Source of the DNA: Butyrivibrio sp. INlla16
GTDB lineage: Bacteria > Bacillota > Clostridia > Lachnospirales > Lachnospiraceae
DNA: 45,479 nt
Reading direction: 5' to 3'
Assembly: GCF_900104155.1 (NCBI RefSeq)
Contig: NZ_FMYB01000037.1
Span: forward strand, 1 to 45,479
Shown: positions 25,422 through 33,426 of the stretch, one piece after another
Numbering within the stretch: position 1 is the stretch's first letter
How the letters are laid out: each line of letters begins with the position of its first letter
Program-made: the position numbers and the translations under genes
The notes under the pieces: generated by a model
Database searches by the model: none
Told to the model about the DNA's origin: nothing
Seen by the model: the letters and a program-made list of their open reading frames with translations, nothing else

Positions 25422-26000
25422 ATGAATATCAAAGATTATAATGAATATCTTAAAGAAGTCATCAGATTACTGGAGAGCGTTGTCATTACTGAAAAAGGAC
25501 AAGAACTTTCCTACAGTGACGGAATAGAGAGAATAATAAATGCATTAAGTGCAACGAGACAGGCTCATAGGCAGCTTTTCTTTGCAGGTAACGGCGGAAG
25601 CGCTGCAATTGCGGGGCACATGACTGCTGACTATTTGAAAAATGCTCACATGAGAACTGTGAGTTTGTATGATAGTCCTGTTCTTACATGCCTGGGCAAT
25701 GACTATGGCTATGAGTATGTGTTTTCTAAGCAGCTTGATATGATGGCAGAGCGCGGAGATTTGCTCATTGCCATAAGTAGCTCCGGTAATTCACAGAACA
25801 TCGTAAATGCTATCGAGATTGTAAAAGGGTTGAAAGGAACGGTTATAACTTTTACCGGATTTGAAAAGACCAACAGAGTAAGAGGGATGGGGGATATAAA
25901 TGTTTATGTTCCCTGCAGTAGTTTTGGCAAGGTTGAATCCATCCATCAGCTAATTATGCAGCAGGTGGTTGATGAGATGATGGAACGAGAGGAAGACTAG
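25422..26000 (+). CDS. gmhA: GmhA-like SIS-domain phosphoheptose isomerase
   Basis: 192 residues forming a single SIS (sugar isomerase) domain. FFAGNGGSAAIAGHMTADY, LGNDYGYEYVFSKQL, ISSSGNSQNIVNAI and the C-terminal ESIHQLIMQQVVDEM match GmhA (sedoheptulose 7-phosphate isomerase), including the Asn-Gly-Gly-Ser and Ser-Ser-Gly-Asn substrate loops and the His in the terminal helix. It provides D-glycero-D-manno-heptose 7-phosphate for the HldE-like gene. AGGG nine bases upstream favours ATG 25422 over ATG 25416. The stop codon directly abuts the next start (TAG-ATG), indicating translational coupling. Confidence 0.88.
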   Translation: MNIKDYNEYLKEVIRLLESVVITEKGQELSYSDGIERIINALSATRQAHRQLFFAGNGGSAAIAGHMTADYLKNAHMRTVSLYDSPVLTCLGNDYGYEYVFSKQLDMMAERGDLLIAISSSGNSQNIVNAIEIVKGLKGTVITFTGFEKTNRVRGMGDINVYVPCSSFGKVESIHQLIMQQVVDEMMEREED

Positions 26001-27845
26001 ATGAATGTTGCTGAATATGTAATGGATTTTCTTGAGAGCGTGGGCGTTAAGCACCTTTTTATGCTGAGTGGTGGCGGAATAATGTATCTTGTTGATGCTG
26101 TTGGAAGGAGCAAAATTGACTATGTCTGCTGTCATCATGAGCAGGCAGCAGGAATAGCGGCTCAGGCTTACGCCATGAAGAAAAATGATTTGGGCGTATG
26201 CATGATTACAACGGGCCCCGGTGGTACCAATGCTCTGACAGCACTTGGGGCAGCATACACGGATTCTACACCTATGCTCTTTTTATCCGGACAGGTAAAA
26301 AGGGCGGATTTTGCGAGCCTGAGGAAGGTTCGCCAGTTCGGCGCTCAGGAAAATGACATAATATCCATGGCAAAGCCTGTCGCAAAATATGCTGTTACTG
26401 TCATGGAACCTGAAAAAATCAGGTATCACATGGAGAAGGCTGTTCATGAGGCAATGACAGGAAGAAGAGGTCCTGTGTGGATCGACATTCCCCTTGATGT
26501 TCAGAACAGTGAGATTGATCCGGATAAGCTTGAAGGATATAGCACTGCAGATGACGAGAATCCATCACTTTTTAGTGAGAACGATATATCAAGAATGGCA
26601 AGAGAACTGTGTGAAGCTCTTAGCTCATGCAAAAGACCGCTTTTCATCATTGGACATGGTCTTATTGCTGATGGAGCAGAAGAGCTTTTCCTCAAAGTAA
26701 ATGAACTAATCAAGGCTCCTGTGATTGCTACCTGGAGAGCTCTTGATGTTATGGACTATGATGATCCGTACTTCTTTGGAAGCCCGGGACTTCAGGCTCC
26801 AAGATACTCAAATATCATAACTCAGGGAGCAGACCTTGTTGTAGTGCTTGGTTCAAGACTTGACAACATGATAACTGCTTTTAATGAGAAGCGATTTGCC
26901 TTGAGGGCTGATAAGAAATTTATAGTTGATATTGATGAAAACGAAATAGATAAGTTGGCCATGCCGGGAAAGGTCAAAATAGTTTCCGGAATAGCAACTT
27001 TTCTAGAGGCATTATGCAAAGAATTAGAAAAGAGACATTCTTCAGTACCTAAAGCAGATGCTGGCTATGGAAAAGGGATGCTTGGCGATTACTCACAGTG
27101 GCTCACTTTTTGCCATGATATGAAGGAAAAGTATCCGATTTTGGCAGAGAAGCAGACCGCGGAGCTTCCCGGAGTCGATTTGTATAAACTTTCTATTAAA
27201 TTGTCAGAAAAATGTAAAAAAGATGATACAATAGTGATATCATCCACAAGCAGGTGCAATACTGCGGGACACATGGCGTTTAACCATAAAAAGGGGCAGA
27301 GAACTATCTCATCCATGGCATTCGGATCCATGGGATTTGCTCTTCCGTCTGTTGTCGGCGCGTATTTTGCAGCTGATAAAAACAGGGTGATATGCATTGA
27401 GGGGGACGGAAGTCTGCAGCTTAATATACAGGAGCTTCAGACTATTGTTCATCACAGGATGGACGCAAAGATTTTTGTGTTTTCTAATATCGGATATGCT
27501 GCAATAGCAACTATGCAGGACAGGAACTTTGGTGGATTCCATGTGGGATGTGACAAGGGAAGCGGCCTGAGCCTTCCGGATATGTCCAAGATAGCTGAAG
27601 CCTATGGAATAAAATATTACAGTATTGCAGATAATTCCGACATAGACGAAACTCTCGAAAAGGTCATGAATTTGGATGGACCGGTTATTTGCGAGTTTTT
27701 CGGTTCTATTTTGTTTGATGAAATCCCCAAATGCATTTCCAGTTTAGATGAAAATGGTAAAAGAGTATCTGCGGCATTGGAGAATCCTTTCCCATTCCTT
27801 TCGGAGGAAGAGATGAAGGGAGTTTATTCAGAGATAGATAGCTGA
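26001..27845 (+). CDS. thiamine diphosphate enzyme of the acetolactate synthase family
   Basis: 614 residues in the three-domain ThDP layout. The N-terminal PYR domain has the cofactor-activating glutamate in HHEQAAGIAAQAYA (Glu47). The middle domain spans roughly 195-345. The C-terminal PP domain carries GDGSLQLNIQELQ (GDGS 468-471) and SNIGYAAI. Although it resembles IlvB, it has no regulatory partner and sits inside a sugar operon. It could decarboxylate pyruvate or another 2-oxo acid and add the two-carbon unit to a keto-sugar, as YerE does for yersiniose (known precedent; role here inferred). The start is coupled to gmhA; GAGAGGAAG serves as ribosome site. Confidence 0.87.
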   Translation: MNVAEYVMDFLESVGVKHLFMLSGGGIMYLVDAVGRSKIDYVCCHHEQAAGIAAQAYAMKKNDLGVCMITTGPGGTNALTALGAAYTDSTPMLFLSGQVKRADFASLRKVRQFGAQENDIISMAKPVAKYAVTVMEPEKIRYHMEKAVHEAMTGRRGPVWIDIPLDVQNSEIDPDKLEGYSTADDENPSLFSENDISRMARELCEALSSCKRPLFIIGHGLIADGAEELFLKVNELIKAPVIATWRALDVMDYDDPYFFGSPGLQAPRYSNIITQGADLVVVLGSRLDNMITAFNEKRFALRADKKFIVDIDENEIDKLAMPGKVKIVSGIATFLEALCKELEKRHSSVPKADAGYGKGMLGDYSQWLTFCHDMKEKYPILAEKQTAELPGVDLYKLSIKLSEKCKKDDTIVISSTSRCNTAGHMAFNHKKGQRTISSMAFGSMGFALPSVVGAYFAADKNRVICIEGDGSLQLNIQELQTIVHHRMDAKIFVFSNIGYAAIATMQDRNFGGFHVGCDKGSGLSLPDMSKIAEAYGIKYYSIADNSDIDETLEKVMNLDGPVICEFFGSILFDEIPKCISSLDENGKRVSAALENPFPFLSEEEMKGVYSEIDS

Positions 27846-27876
27846 ATTTGTAATAGATTCTTATGAGGGTAGTGCC

Positions 27877-29400
27877 ATGAAAAACAGACCACTTTTCGTA
27901 TTTGAAATGGCGAATAATCATCAAGGGAGCGTAGAACACGGAAAACGCATTATTCGTGAAATTGCGGCTGTGACAAAGGATTTCCCCGAATTTGATTTTG
28001 GTTTCAAGTTCCAGTACAGGGATTTGGATACCTTTATTCATCCTGCCTATAAAGATAGGGATGATATCAAAAATATTAAAAGATTTAAGGGTACAAGGCT
28101 TTCGCAGGAGGAATTTGCAGAGCTTTATAAAGAAGTAAGAGATAATGACTTTAAGGCAATATGCACTCCCTTTGATGAGATTTCTGTGGATAGGATAGCG
28201 GAGCAGGGCTATGACTATATAAAGATTGCCAGCTGCTCTTTTACTGATTGGCCGCTCCTTGAGAAGATTGCAGAGAAAAATATGCCTGTTATAGCGTCGG
28301 GTGCCGGAAGCGACTTAGAGGATGTCCGCATGGTTGTTGGCTTCTTCTTGAACAGAAATATAAAGATATCTCTTATGCACTGTGTTGCTGAGTATCCTAC
28401 TCCCAATGAGCATTTGGAACTCAATCAGATTGATTTCTATAAGCAGTTATTCCCGGAAATCAGGATAGGATTCTCCACACATGAGGCGCCGGATAATACT
28501 CTGCCAATAAAGCTTGCAGTTAGTAAGGGTGCAGAGATTTTTGAAAAGCACGTGGGGGTACCTACGGACACAATAGAACTGAACGGATATTCTGCGAACC
28601 CTGAACAGGTAAGAGACTGGCTTGAAGCTGCAAGACTTGCTTTTGCTACCTGTGGTACCGAAGGTGAACGATATCATTCAACCAAGAAGGAGCAGGATGA
28701 TCTTGCTGCGCTTCGACGCGGAGTTTTTGCAAAAGAGGGACTTCCTAAGGGAAAGGTAATAGGACCAAACGATTATTACCTTGCTTTTCCATGCGTTCCT
28801 GGGCAGCTTGTTGCCAAGGATTTATCCAAGTACAACATCATAAGGACACTTGGCGAAATCAGCGATGCTGATGCGCCTATCATGAGAACTGATGTTGAAG
28901 TAAAAGACGTAAAACAGGAGATACCGGAGCTGCTTCGAGATGTTATAGGGCTTCTAACTGATAGCAATGTGGTGGTTCCTATTGGCTCGACATGTGAGAT
29001 CTCTCATCATTACGGAATAGATAAGTTCAAGGAAATCGGAGTAACCATAATCGAATGTATTAACAGGGAATACTGCAAAAAGATACTGGTGGTTCTCCCC
29101 GGTCAGGATCATCCTGTGCATTATCATGTGAAAAAAGAGGAGACCTTTGTGGTGCTCCATGGGACTCTTGAAATTACTTTAAATGGTGAGACCAAGACCC
29201 TGAAAAAGGGCGATCTCATGACAGTTGAGAGAAATGTGAAGCATAGCTTTACCTCAAAGGATGGCTGCGTGTTTGAGGAGATATCCTCCACACATTATCT
29301 CAACGACTCCTTCTATGATGATACTAAGAACTTTATAAGACCGAGGAAGACAAAGGTTCATCTGACAGAGGATATATTGCAGACTATTAATGGAAAGTAG
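27877..29400 (+). CDS. NeuB-like nonulosonate synthase fused to a cupin
   Basis: 507 residues. Residues 5-240 match the NeuB TIM barrel: EMANNHQG (10-17), KFQYRDLDTF, CTPFDE, KIASCSFTDWPLL, MHCVAEYPTP, GFSTHE and EKHVGV. An SAF-like antifreeze segment follows (LPKGKVIGPNDYYLAFPC). An unassigned linker leads to a C-terminal cupin at about 400-475 with the metal motif H415-x-H417-x3-E421 and a later His456. NeuB enzymes condense phosphoenolpyruvate with a hexose to give a nine-carbon 2-keto acid. The cupin could epimerise, isomerise or sense the product. Ordinary NeuB is near 350 residues, so the extra ~150 residues are notable. GAGGG precedes the start. Confidence 0.88.
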   Translation: MKNRPLFVFEMANNHQGSVEHGKRIIREIAAVTKDFPEFDFGFKFQYRDLDTFIHPAYKDRDDIKNIKRFKGTRLSQEEFAELYKEVRDNDFKAICTPFDEISVDRIAEQGYDYIKIASCSFTDWPLLEKIAEKNMPVIASGAGSDLEDVRMVVGFFLNRNIKISLMHCVAEYPTPNEHLELNQIDFYKQLFPEIRIGFSTHEAPDNTLPIKLAVSKGAEIFEKHVGVPTDTIELNGYSANPEQVRDWLEAARLAFATCGTEGERYHSTKKEQDDLAALRRGVFAKEGLPKGKVIGPNDYYLAFPCVPGQLVAKDLSKYNIIRTLGEISDADAPIMRTDVEVKDVKQEIPELLRDVIGLLTDSNVVVPIGSTCEISHHYGIDKFKEIGVTIIECINREYCKKILVVLPGQDHPVHYHVKKEETFVVLHGTLEITLNGETKTLKKGDLMTVERNVKHSFTSKDGCVFEEISSTHYLNDSFYDDTKNFIRPRKTKVHLTEDILQTINGK

Positions 29401-29406
29401 ATCATT

Positions 29407-30276
29407 TTAGGAATCCAATAGAAATGATATTTCTTTCAAAATTGGGGCAAAATCCACTTTGCATTTACCTTCATATAAAGCAATTGGTACCTTGTCATTA
29501 AAACCATAAATTGTCACATCGAATTCATGCGCAAAGTCATACACAAGAATTTTTTGCTTGTCGATATCAATCATCCAATACTCATTGACTCCGGCTTTCT
29601 CATACTTTGTAAGTTTGGTGGTCATATCCTTCTTTTTAGTGGATGAAGAAAGGACTTCTATTATGAAGTCGGGGGCACCATAAACCTTGCGCTTAATAAT
29701 TTTGTCTTTGTTACAAACAATCATAAAGTCGGGTTGAAGCATTGTTTTATCATCCATGTCTAGCTGTACATCGCAAGGAGACATAAGTGGAACGCATGAC
29801 CCATTATTAGAATCTATATAGTTTTTTATCTGAGTACCAATGCTAAACGCTACTATCTGGTGTGTGGTAGAAGGGGCTCCCATATCATAAAAAACACCAT
29901 CTATAAGTTCTACGCGTTGATCATCCGGAAGAGCGTAGTAATCCTCTAATGTAAATTCACCTGGCTTTTTTGATGCTTTTATTTTTGCAGCAAGTGCTGC
30001 ATTTTTTTCTGCTTCTTCCTTCTCTGAAGATACGAAATCTGCAAAGGTTTTTCTGACTGAAGAACCATAAATGGCCCCATCTTCTTCTAATGATTTATTC
30101 TCAGGGTGATCACCCAGGACGCTTTCTAAGGCAATGAGAGTATCATAACGTGGCGTCTTGGTAACACCACCAAGTACCTTCTGTACTGTGCCTATGGGGA
30201 CTCCGGATAACTTTGCAATCTGTTCGTATGAAAGGCCTAGTTCATTTTTTCTGATAACCATCTGTTTTATATTCAT
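29407..30276 (-). CDS. HTH (XRE-type) domain fused to a Uma2/PD-(D/E)XK nuclease-like domain
   Basis: 289 residues, the only gene on the minus strand. Residues 1-55 form a Cro/CI-type helix-turn-helix (NELGLSYEQIAKLSGVPIGTVQKVLGG). A charged linker follows, then a Uma2 (DUF820) domain from about residue 110: ALPDDQRVELIDGVFY, LQPDFMIVC, APDFIIEVLSSST and YEKAGVNEYWMID, matching the PD-(D/E)XK-like core. Uma2 proteins are common in genomes with mobile DNA, but their role is not settled. AGGAGG is placed ideally before the ATG. The gene's 3' end is 6 bp from the NeuB-cupin stop (convergent). Its promoter is covered by palindromes, suggesting autoregulation. It is unrelated to the sugar genes. 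Confidence 0.85.
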   Translation of the reverse strand: MNIKQMVIRKNELGLSYEQIAKLSGVPIGTVQKVLGGVTKTPRYDTLIALESVLGDHPENKSLEEDGAIYGSSVRKTFADFVSSEKEEAEKNAALAAKIKASKKPGEFTLEDYYALPDDQRVELIDGVFYDMGAPSTTHQIVAFSIGTQIKNYIDSNNGSCVPLMSPCDVQLDMDDKTMLQPDFMIVCNKDKIIKRKVYGAPDFIIEVLSSSTKKKDMTTKLTKYEKAGVNEYWMIDIDKQKILVYDFAHEFDVTIYGFNDKVPIALYEGKCKVDFAPILKEISFLLDS

Positions 30277-30290
30277 GAGGTGTCCTCCTT

Positions 30291-30367
30291 TGGATATGCA
30301 ATATTATCTAATGCATATCCATTATATACCCAAATCAAACCAATTGCAATACAAATGGATATCCATT
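30291..30367 (-). promoter_or_regulatory. promoter with palindromic TGGATAT operators for the HTH-Uma2 gene
   Basis: On the minus strand, TTGCAA (30344-30349) and TATAAT (30321-30326) are spaced by exactly 17 bp. A perfect 10-bp inverted repeat TGGATATGCA (30291-30300)/TGCATATCCA (30312-30321) with an 11-bp spacer lies between the -10 box and the gene. A 14-bp perfect palindrome AATGGATATCCATT (30354-30367) lies just upstream of the -35. All three elements share TGGATAT, as expected for binding sites of one dimeric HTH protein, most simply the gene's own product. Confidence 0.65.
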
Positions 30368-30651
30368 AATAGCTATCGGCGTTGCGTATAGTAGCTGTTA
30401 TTTAAAGAGTATAATTAAAAATTATCAGATAATTGCTATTCTTTTAGCAAAAAACCAATATAATATGATAAAATGAAATAGATTATTTCATACAATTAAC
30501 GTCTTATTTTATCGGAGAAGAAACCGATACGTAATATACACTATATACAATTGCTGTACATAAAAGATAAATTTGCAGAGGGGGCAAAGGTGATCTTGAT
30601 AGGTACTTTTATTGTTATATCTAAGGATAATCCCTCAAGAAAGAAATAATA
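30368..30651. other. intergenic region, AT-rich, with possible promoter for the rightward operon
   Basis: About 280 bp without a gene. A TATAAT lies at 30459-30464 (+ strand) with only a poorly spaced TTGCTA (30433-30438) upstream. A short inverted repeat ATCGG (30511-30515)/CCGAT (30524-30528) includes the sequence CCGATAC, which resembles a sigma-28 -10 box but lacks a convincing TAAA. A promoter for the operon starting at 30652 should lie here. I see no RNA gene or reading frame worth calling. Confidence 0.4.
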
Positions 30652-31575
30652 ATGGAGCTGCATAGAATAATAGTTACCGGTGCCAGTGGACCACTGGGAG
30701 TAGTTCTAATAAAAGAATGTATCAGGCGGGGAATCGAGGTCGCAGCACTTGTGAGGCCGGGATCGAAGAAGAGAGATGATATTCCGAAAGACGAGCTAGT
30801 GCATGTCTATGAAGTGGATCTTGGTAAAATAGCAGATTTTTCGTTTGAAGATAATAAACCATACGATGTGCTGATTCACTTTGGATGGATGTATACGGAA
30901 GGCAGCGGAAGGTACGATGCATTAAGGCAATCAGAAAATGTAACAGCTACGCTTAAGACGGCTGAATTTGCAAAAAGGTGTGGATGCAATGTATTTGTGG
31001 GAGCAGGATCGCAGGCGGAGTATGGTCCGCAAAACAAAAAACTTGATGAGACGGCAGAAACCAAACCTGTTGTAGCATACGGAATAGCTAAGACAGCGGC
31101 TTATAATCTTCTGAAGGAATATGGAAGAATGAATGATATGCGTATCAATTGGATTCGCATATTTTCTGTATATGGACCATATGAAAATGACTATGTTTTC
31201 ACATCATATGTGATACGGACTCTGCTTGAAGGAAAAGAGCCTGAGCTTACGGCATGTGAGCAGAAATGGGATTACTTATACTGTGAAGATGTTGTGAGAG
31301 CATTTCTGTTGGTTGCAGAAAAGGCACAAGGGAGCGGCATATATAACCTTGGAGCCGGACAAACATGCAGTCTAAAAGAGTTTGTGGAATGCATAAAAGA
31401 TACTATTGATCCGTCATTGTCACTTGGAATAGGAAAAAGACCTTACAGCGAGAATCAGATTATGCATCTTGAAGCAGATATATCAAAAATATGTAAGGAT
31501 ACAGGGTTTGAACCAGAGATATCCATACAAGAGGGCATAAAAAAGACTGTGGAATGGTATAAATCAACTATTTGA
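30652..31575 (+). CDS. NAD-dependent epimerase/reductase (extended SDR)
   Basis: 307 residues. The Rossmann loop is TGASGPLGVVL, LIHFGWMY lies at the fourth strand, the catalytic pair is Tyr-x3-Lys in YGIAK, and RIFSVYGPYENDYVF and LYCEDVVRAFLL are family landmarks. It resembles the CDP-abequose/paratose synthase-like reductases and related 4-keto reductases or epimerases, though exact activity cannot be assigned. The ribosome site is weak (AAGAAAG). It opens the second large + strand operon, which contains glycosyltransferases and radical SAM genes, and therefore probably makes a nucleotide sugar for them. Confidence 0.85.
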   Translation: MELHRIIVTGASGPLGVVLIKECIRRGIEVAALVRPGSKKRDDIPKDELVHVYEVDLGKIADFSFEDNKPYDVLIHFGWMYTEGSGRYDALRQSENVTATLKTAEFAKRCGCNVFVGAGSQAEYGPQNKKLDETAETKPVVAYGIAKTAAYNLLKEYGRMNDMRINWIRIFSVYGPYENDYVFTSYVIRTLLEGKEPELTACEQKWDYLYCEDVVRAFLLVAEKAQGSGIYNLGAGQTCSLKEFVECIKDTIDPSLSLGIGKRPYSENQIMHLEADISKICKDTGFEPEISIQEGIKKTVEWYKSTI

Positions 31576-31605
31576 GTTCAAGATCACTATGTTGAGGGGA
31601 TTGTT

Positions 31606-33339
31606 TTGAATCTGGATAAAGCCTTTTCATTATTTGAAGAGAATAATTATGACGAAGCTATGAAGGAGTTCATAGCTCAGTTTGCTATGGCAGATTCAGA
31701 GGAAGACAAAGGATATATTTTTAATATAATCTACGAAAATTTCATTAAACCAAACGATGTAGAGTTCAGGGATAGTTACAACAAGAACGTACAGTATTTT
31801 AAGGATAATGATTTATTAAATGGGATTGCCCCCATACCATATCAAGAACTACCACTTTTCCTTATCCCTGTATCCGATGATAAATACTATCTGTGGAACA
31901 GATTCAGCAACAGCTTCTGGGGAGATGAAGCACTGGATTTGGAATTTTTGCGAAATCTAAAAAAATCATCGGAAAAACTATTTGATTCGATTTTACTAGA
32001 TGGTTTTGCGGATATGAGAGCTGTTTCAGCAGAACTCTGTGCTAAAAGCTATGCAAATAATTATCTCGTGTTTTCGGATGACTTTATGGCTGCAATATTC
32101 TGGGCTTTTATGATGGTTCCGGGATTTGCAACAGACGTGCTTCCGCAGGTTCGCGTGTTTGGCAGTACAGATGATTTAAAATGCTTTTTGATAGAGAGTG
32201 GAAACTATGTACCAAGAACTGTGAAGGTAGCAGGTGAAAACGATTATAAAGGTTTTTTTGAAGCTGTTCATGAAAAAAGACTGGAAAGCGAGAAAAAAGC
32301 AAAGCCCATATTATCTATATGCATTCCCACCAGAGGAAGAGGCGAAAAGGCTCTTAGGAATGTTAATAGGCTGCGAGAGCTATTATATGATGAAGAAATA
32401 GAAATAGTCGTAGCAGATAACGGGACAGAGGGTGAGGATGAAAACTACAAAAAGATAGAGATGATGCCCGGTGAAGATTCGAGAGTAAAGTATAAAAAGT
32501 TTCCACCGGATACATTTTGTTCAAGTATAGAGAATGTTTTGCGACTTTCAAGTGGAAGCTTTGCAGTTCTTTGCTCCGACGAAGATAATATGGATCTTAA
32601 CGCATTGGGAGATGCTCTTCAATTTATTTACGAACATAAGAAAAAAGGAGCAATTCTTTTCAGGCTAAGAAGTAGTAGCGGACAGATTTTATATGATGAT
32701 TACAATGATACAACAGATGTATTTGACTCAGTGATATCATCATTTTCTGTCAATTATGTGACCGGTATCTGTTACAACATGGATAGGCTGCGTGAGAATG
32801 ACTTTGGGGAGGCAATAATCAGCAAATATCATAAGCAGAACTATTACTATGATATCTATCCTCACAACGTATTTTTTCTGTTTCTTGCAAAAAACTATGA
32901 AATGGGCGGGAACGGAACAATCCTGTTTAATAAAAAGGATGATAATAAAGAAGAGGCGAAAGTTTTTACTGAAAATATAAACACTGACAGATTTTTATAT
33001 CAAAAGCTGGAATCGAGATTTGCACACCTTGACGCGCAGGTACGGTTAGTGCTTGATCTTGGACTGACTGATGATATTAGTATAGCAGTGCTTGTTGAAC
33101 TTCAGGAACGGGTATATAAGCTACTCTACGGATCATACTATTTACACTATGGGCATATGAGCAGCCAAAGGTCATGGGAAGAGTGCTGCGAAGAAATATA
33201 TAGAAATAATCTTGCGATGTGGAATAGGGATGAACTTAAGAAGCTGTGTCACGGCGATATGCATGAGAGAATAGTAAAAGTTCTGATTAAATACCGGGAT
33301 ATACACATGGCTGAAAAACCGAATAAGTGGAATGGCTAA
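31606..33339 (+). CDS. family 2-type glycosyltransferase with long N-terminal domain
   Basis: 577 residues starting at TTG, with GAGGGGA five bases upstream and no better ATG nearby. The first ~225 residues form an unassigned domain that opens with TPR-like helices (LDKAFSLFEENNYDEAMKEF). A GT-A glycosyltransferase fold begins near residue 230: LSICIPTRGRGEKAL, IEIVVADNGTEG, and the DxD-like CSDEDN for metal-nucleotide binding. The C-terminal part is helical. Probably adds a sugar to the flagellar glycan. Donor and acceptor are unknown. It is 30 bp from the preceding SDR. Confidence 0.8.
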   Translation: MNLDKAFSLFEENNYDEAMKEFIAQFAMADSEEDKGYIFNIIYENFIKPNDVEFRDSYNKNVQYFKDNDLLNGIAPIPYQELPLFLIPVSDDKYYLWNRFSNSFWGDEALDLEFLRNLKKSSEKLFDSILLDGFADMRAVSAELCAKSYANNYLVFSDDFMAAIFWAFMMVPGFATDVLPQVRVFGSTDDLKCFLIESGNYVPRTVKVAGENDYKGFFEAVHEKRLESEKKAKPILSICIPTRGRGEKALRNVNRLRELLYDEEIEIVVADNGTEGEDENYKKIEMMPGEDSRVKYKKFPPDTFCSSIENVLRLSSGSFAVLCSDEDNMDLNALGDALQFIYEHKKKGAILFRLRSSSGQILYDDYNDTTDVFDSVISSFSVNYVTGICYNMDRLRENDFGEAIISKYHKQNYYYDIYPHNVFFLFLAKNYEMGGNGTILFNKKDDNKEEAKVFTENINTDRFLYQKLESRFAHLDAQVRLVLDLGLTDDISIAVLVELQERVYKLLYGSYYLHYGHMSSQRSWEECCEEIYRNNLAMWNRDELKKLCHGDMHERIVKVLIKYRDIHMAEKPNKWNG

Positions 33340-33426
33340 GAATGTTCCTTTTTTTCATAACAGAATATATGAAATACACCGATATTAATAGTGTTAGCTT
33401 ATTTTTTATATAAATGGGGGCATATT

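Noticed and set aside
26001..27845. Annotation of the ThDP gene as a plain acetolactate synthase large subunit (ilvB)
   Set aside because: Family motifs fit, but there is no regulatory subunit or branched-chain gene nearby and it is translationally coupled to gmhA in a sugar operon, so no ilv symbol was given.
29401..29440. Possible bidirectional terminator between the convergent NeuB-cupin and HTH-Uma2 genes
   Set aside because: Only a very short AT-only inverted repeat (GAAATGATATTTC) is present, inside the 3' coding end of the minus-strand gene.
30505..30530. Sigma-28-like CCGATAC upstream of the SDR gene at 30652
   Set aside because: No TAAA at the right distance (TATT only), and the box is half of a small inverted repeat, so it is reported only as part of the intergenic description.
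33358..33385. Sigma-28-like TAAC-N17-CCGATAT before the radical SAM gene at 33427
   Set aside because: The -10 heptamer is perfect, but the -35 is weak and the spacer is two bases too long; a seven-base match is expected by chance a few times in a window this size.
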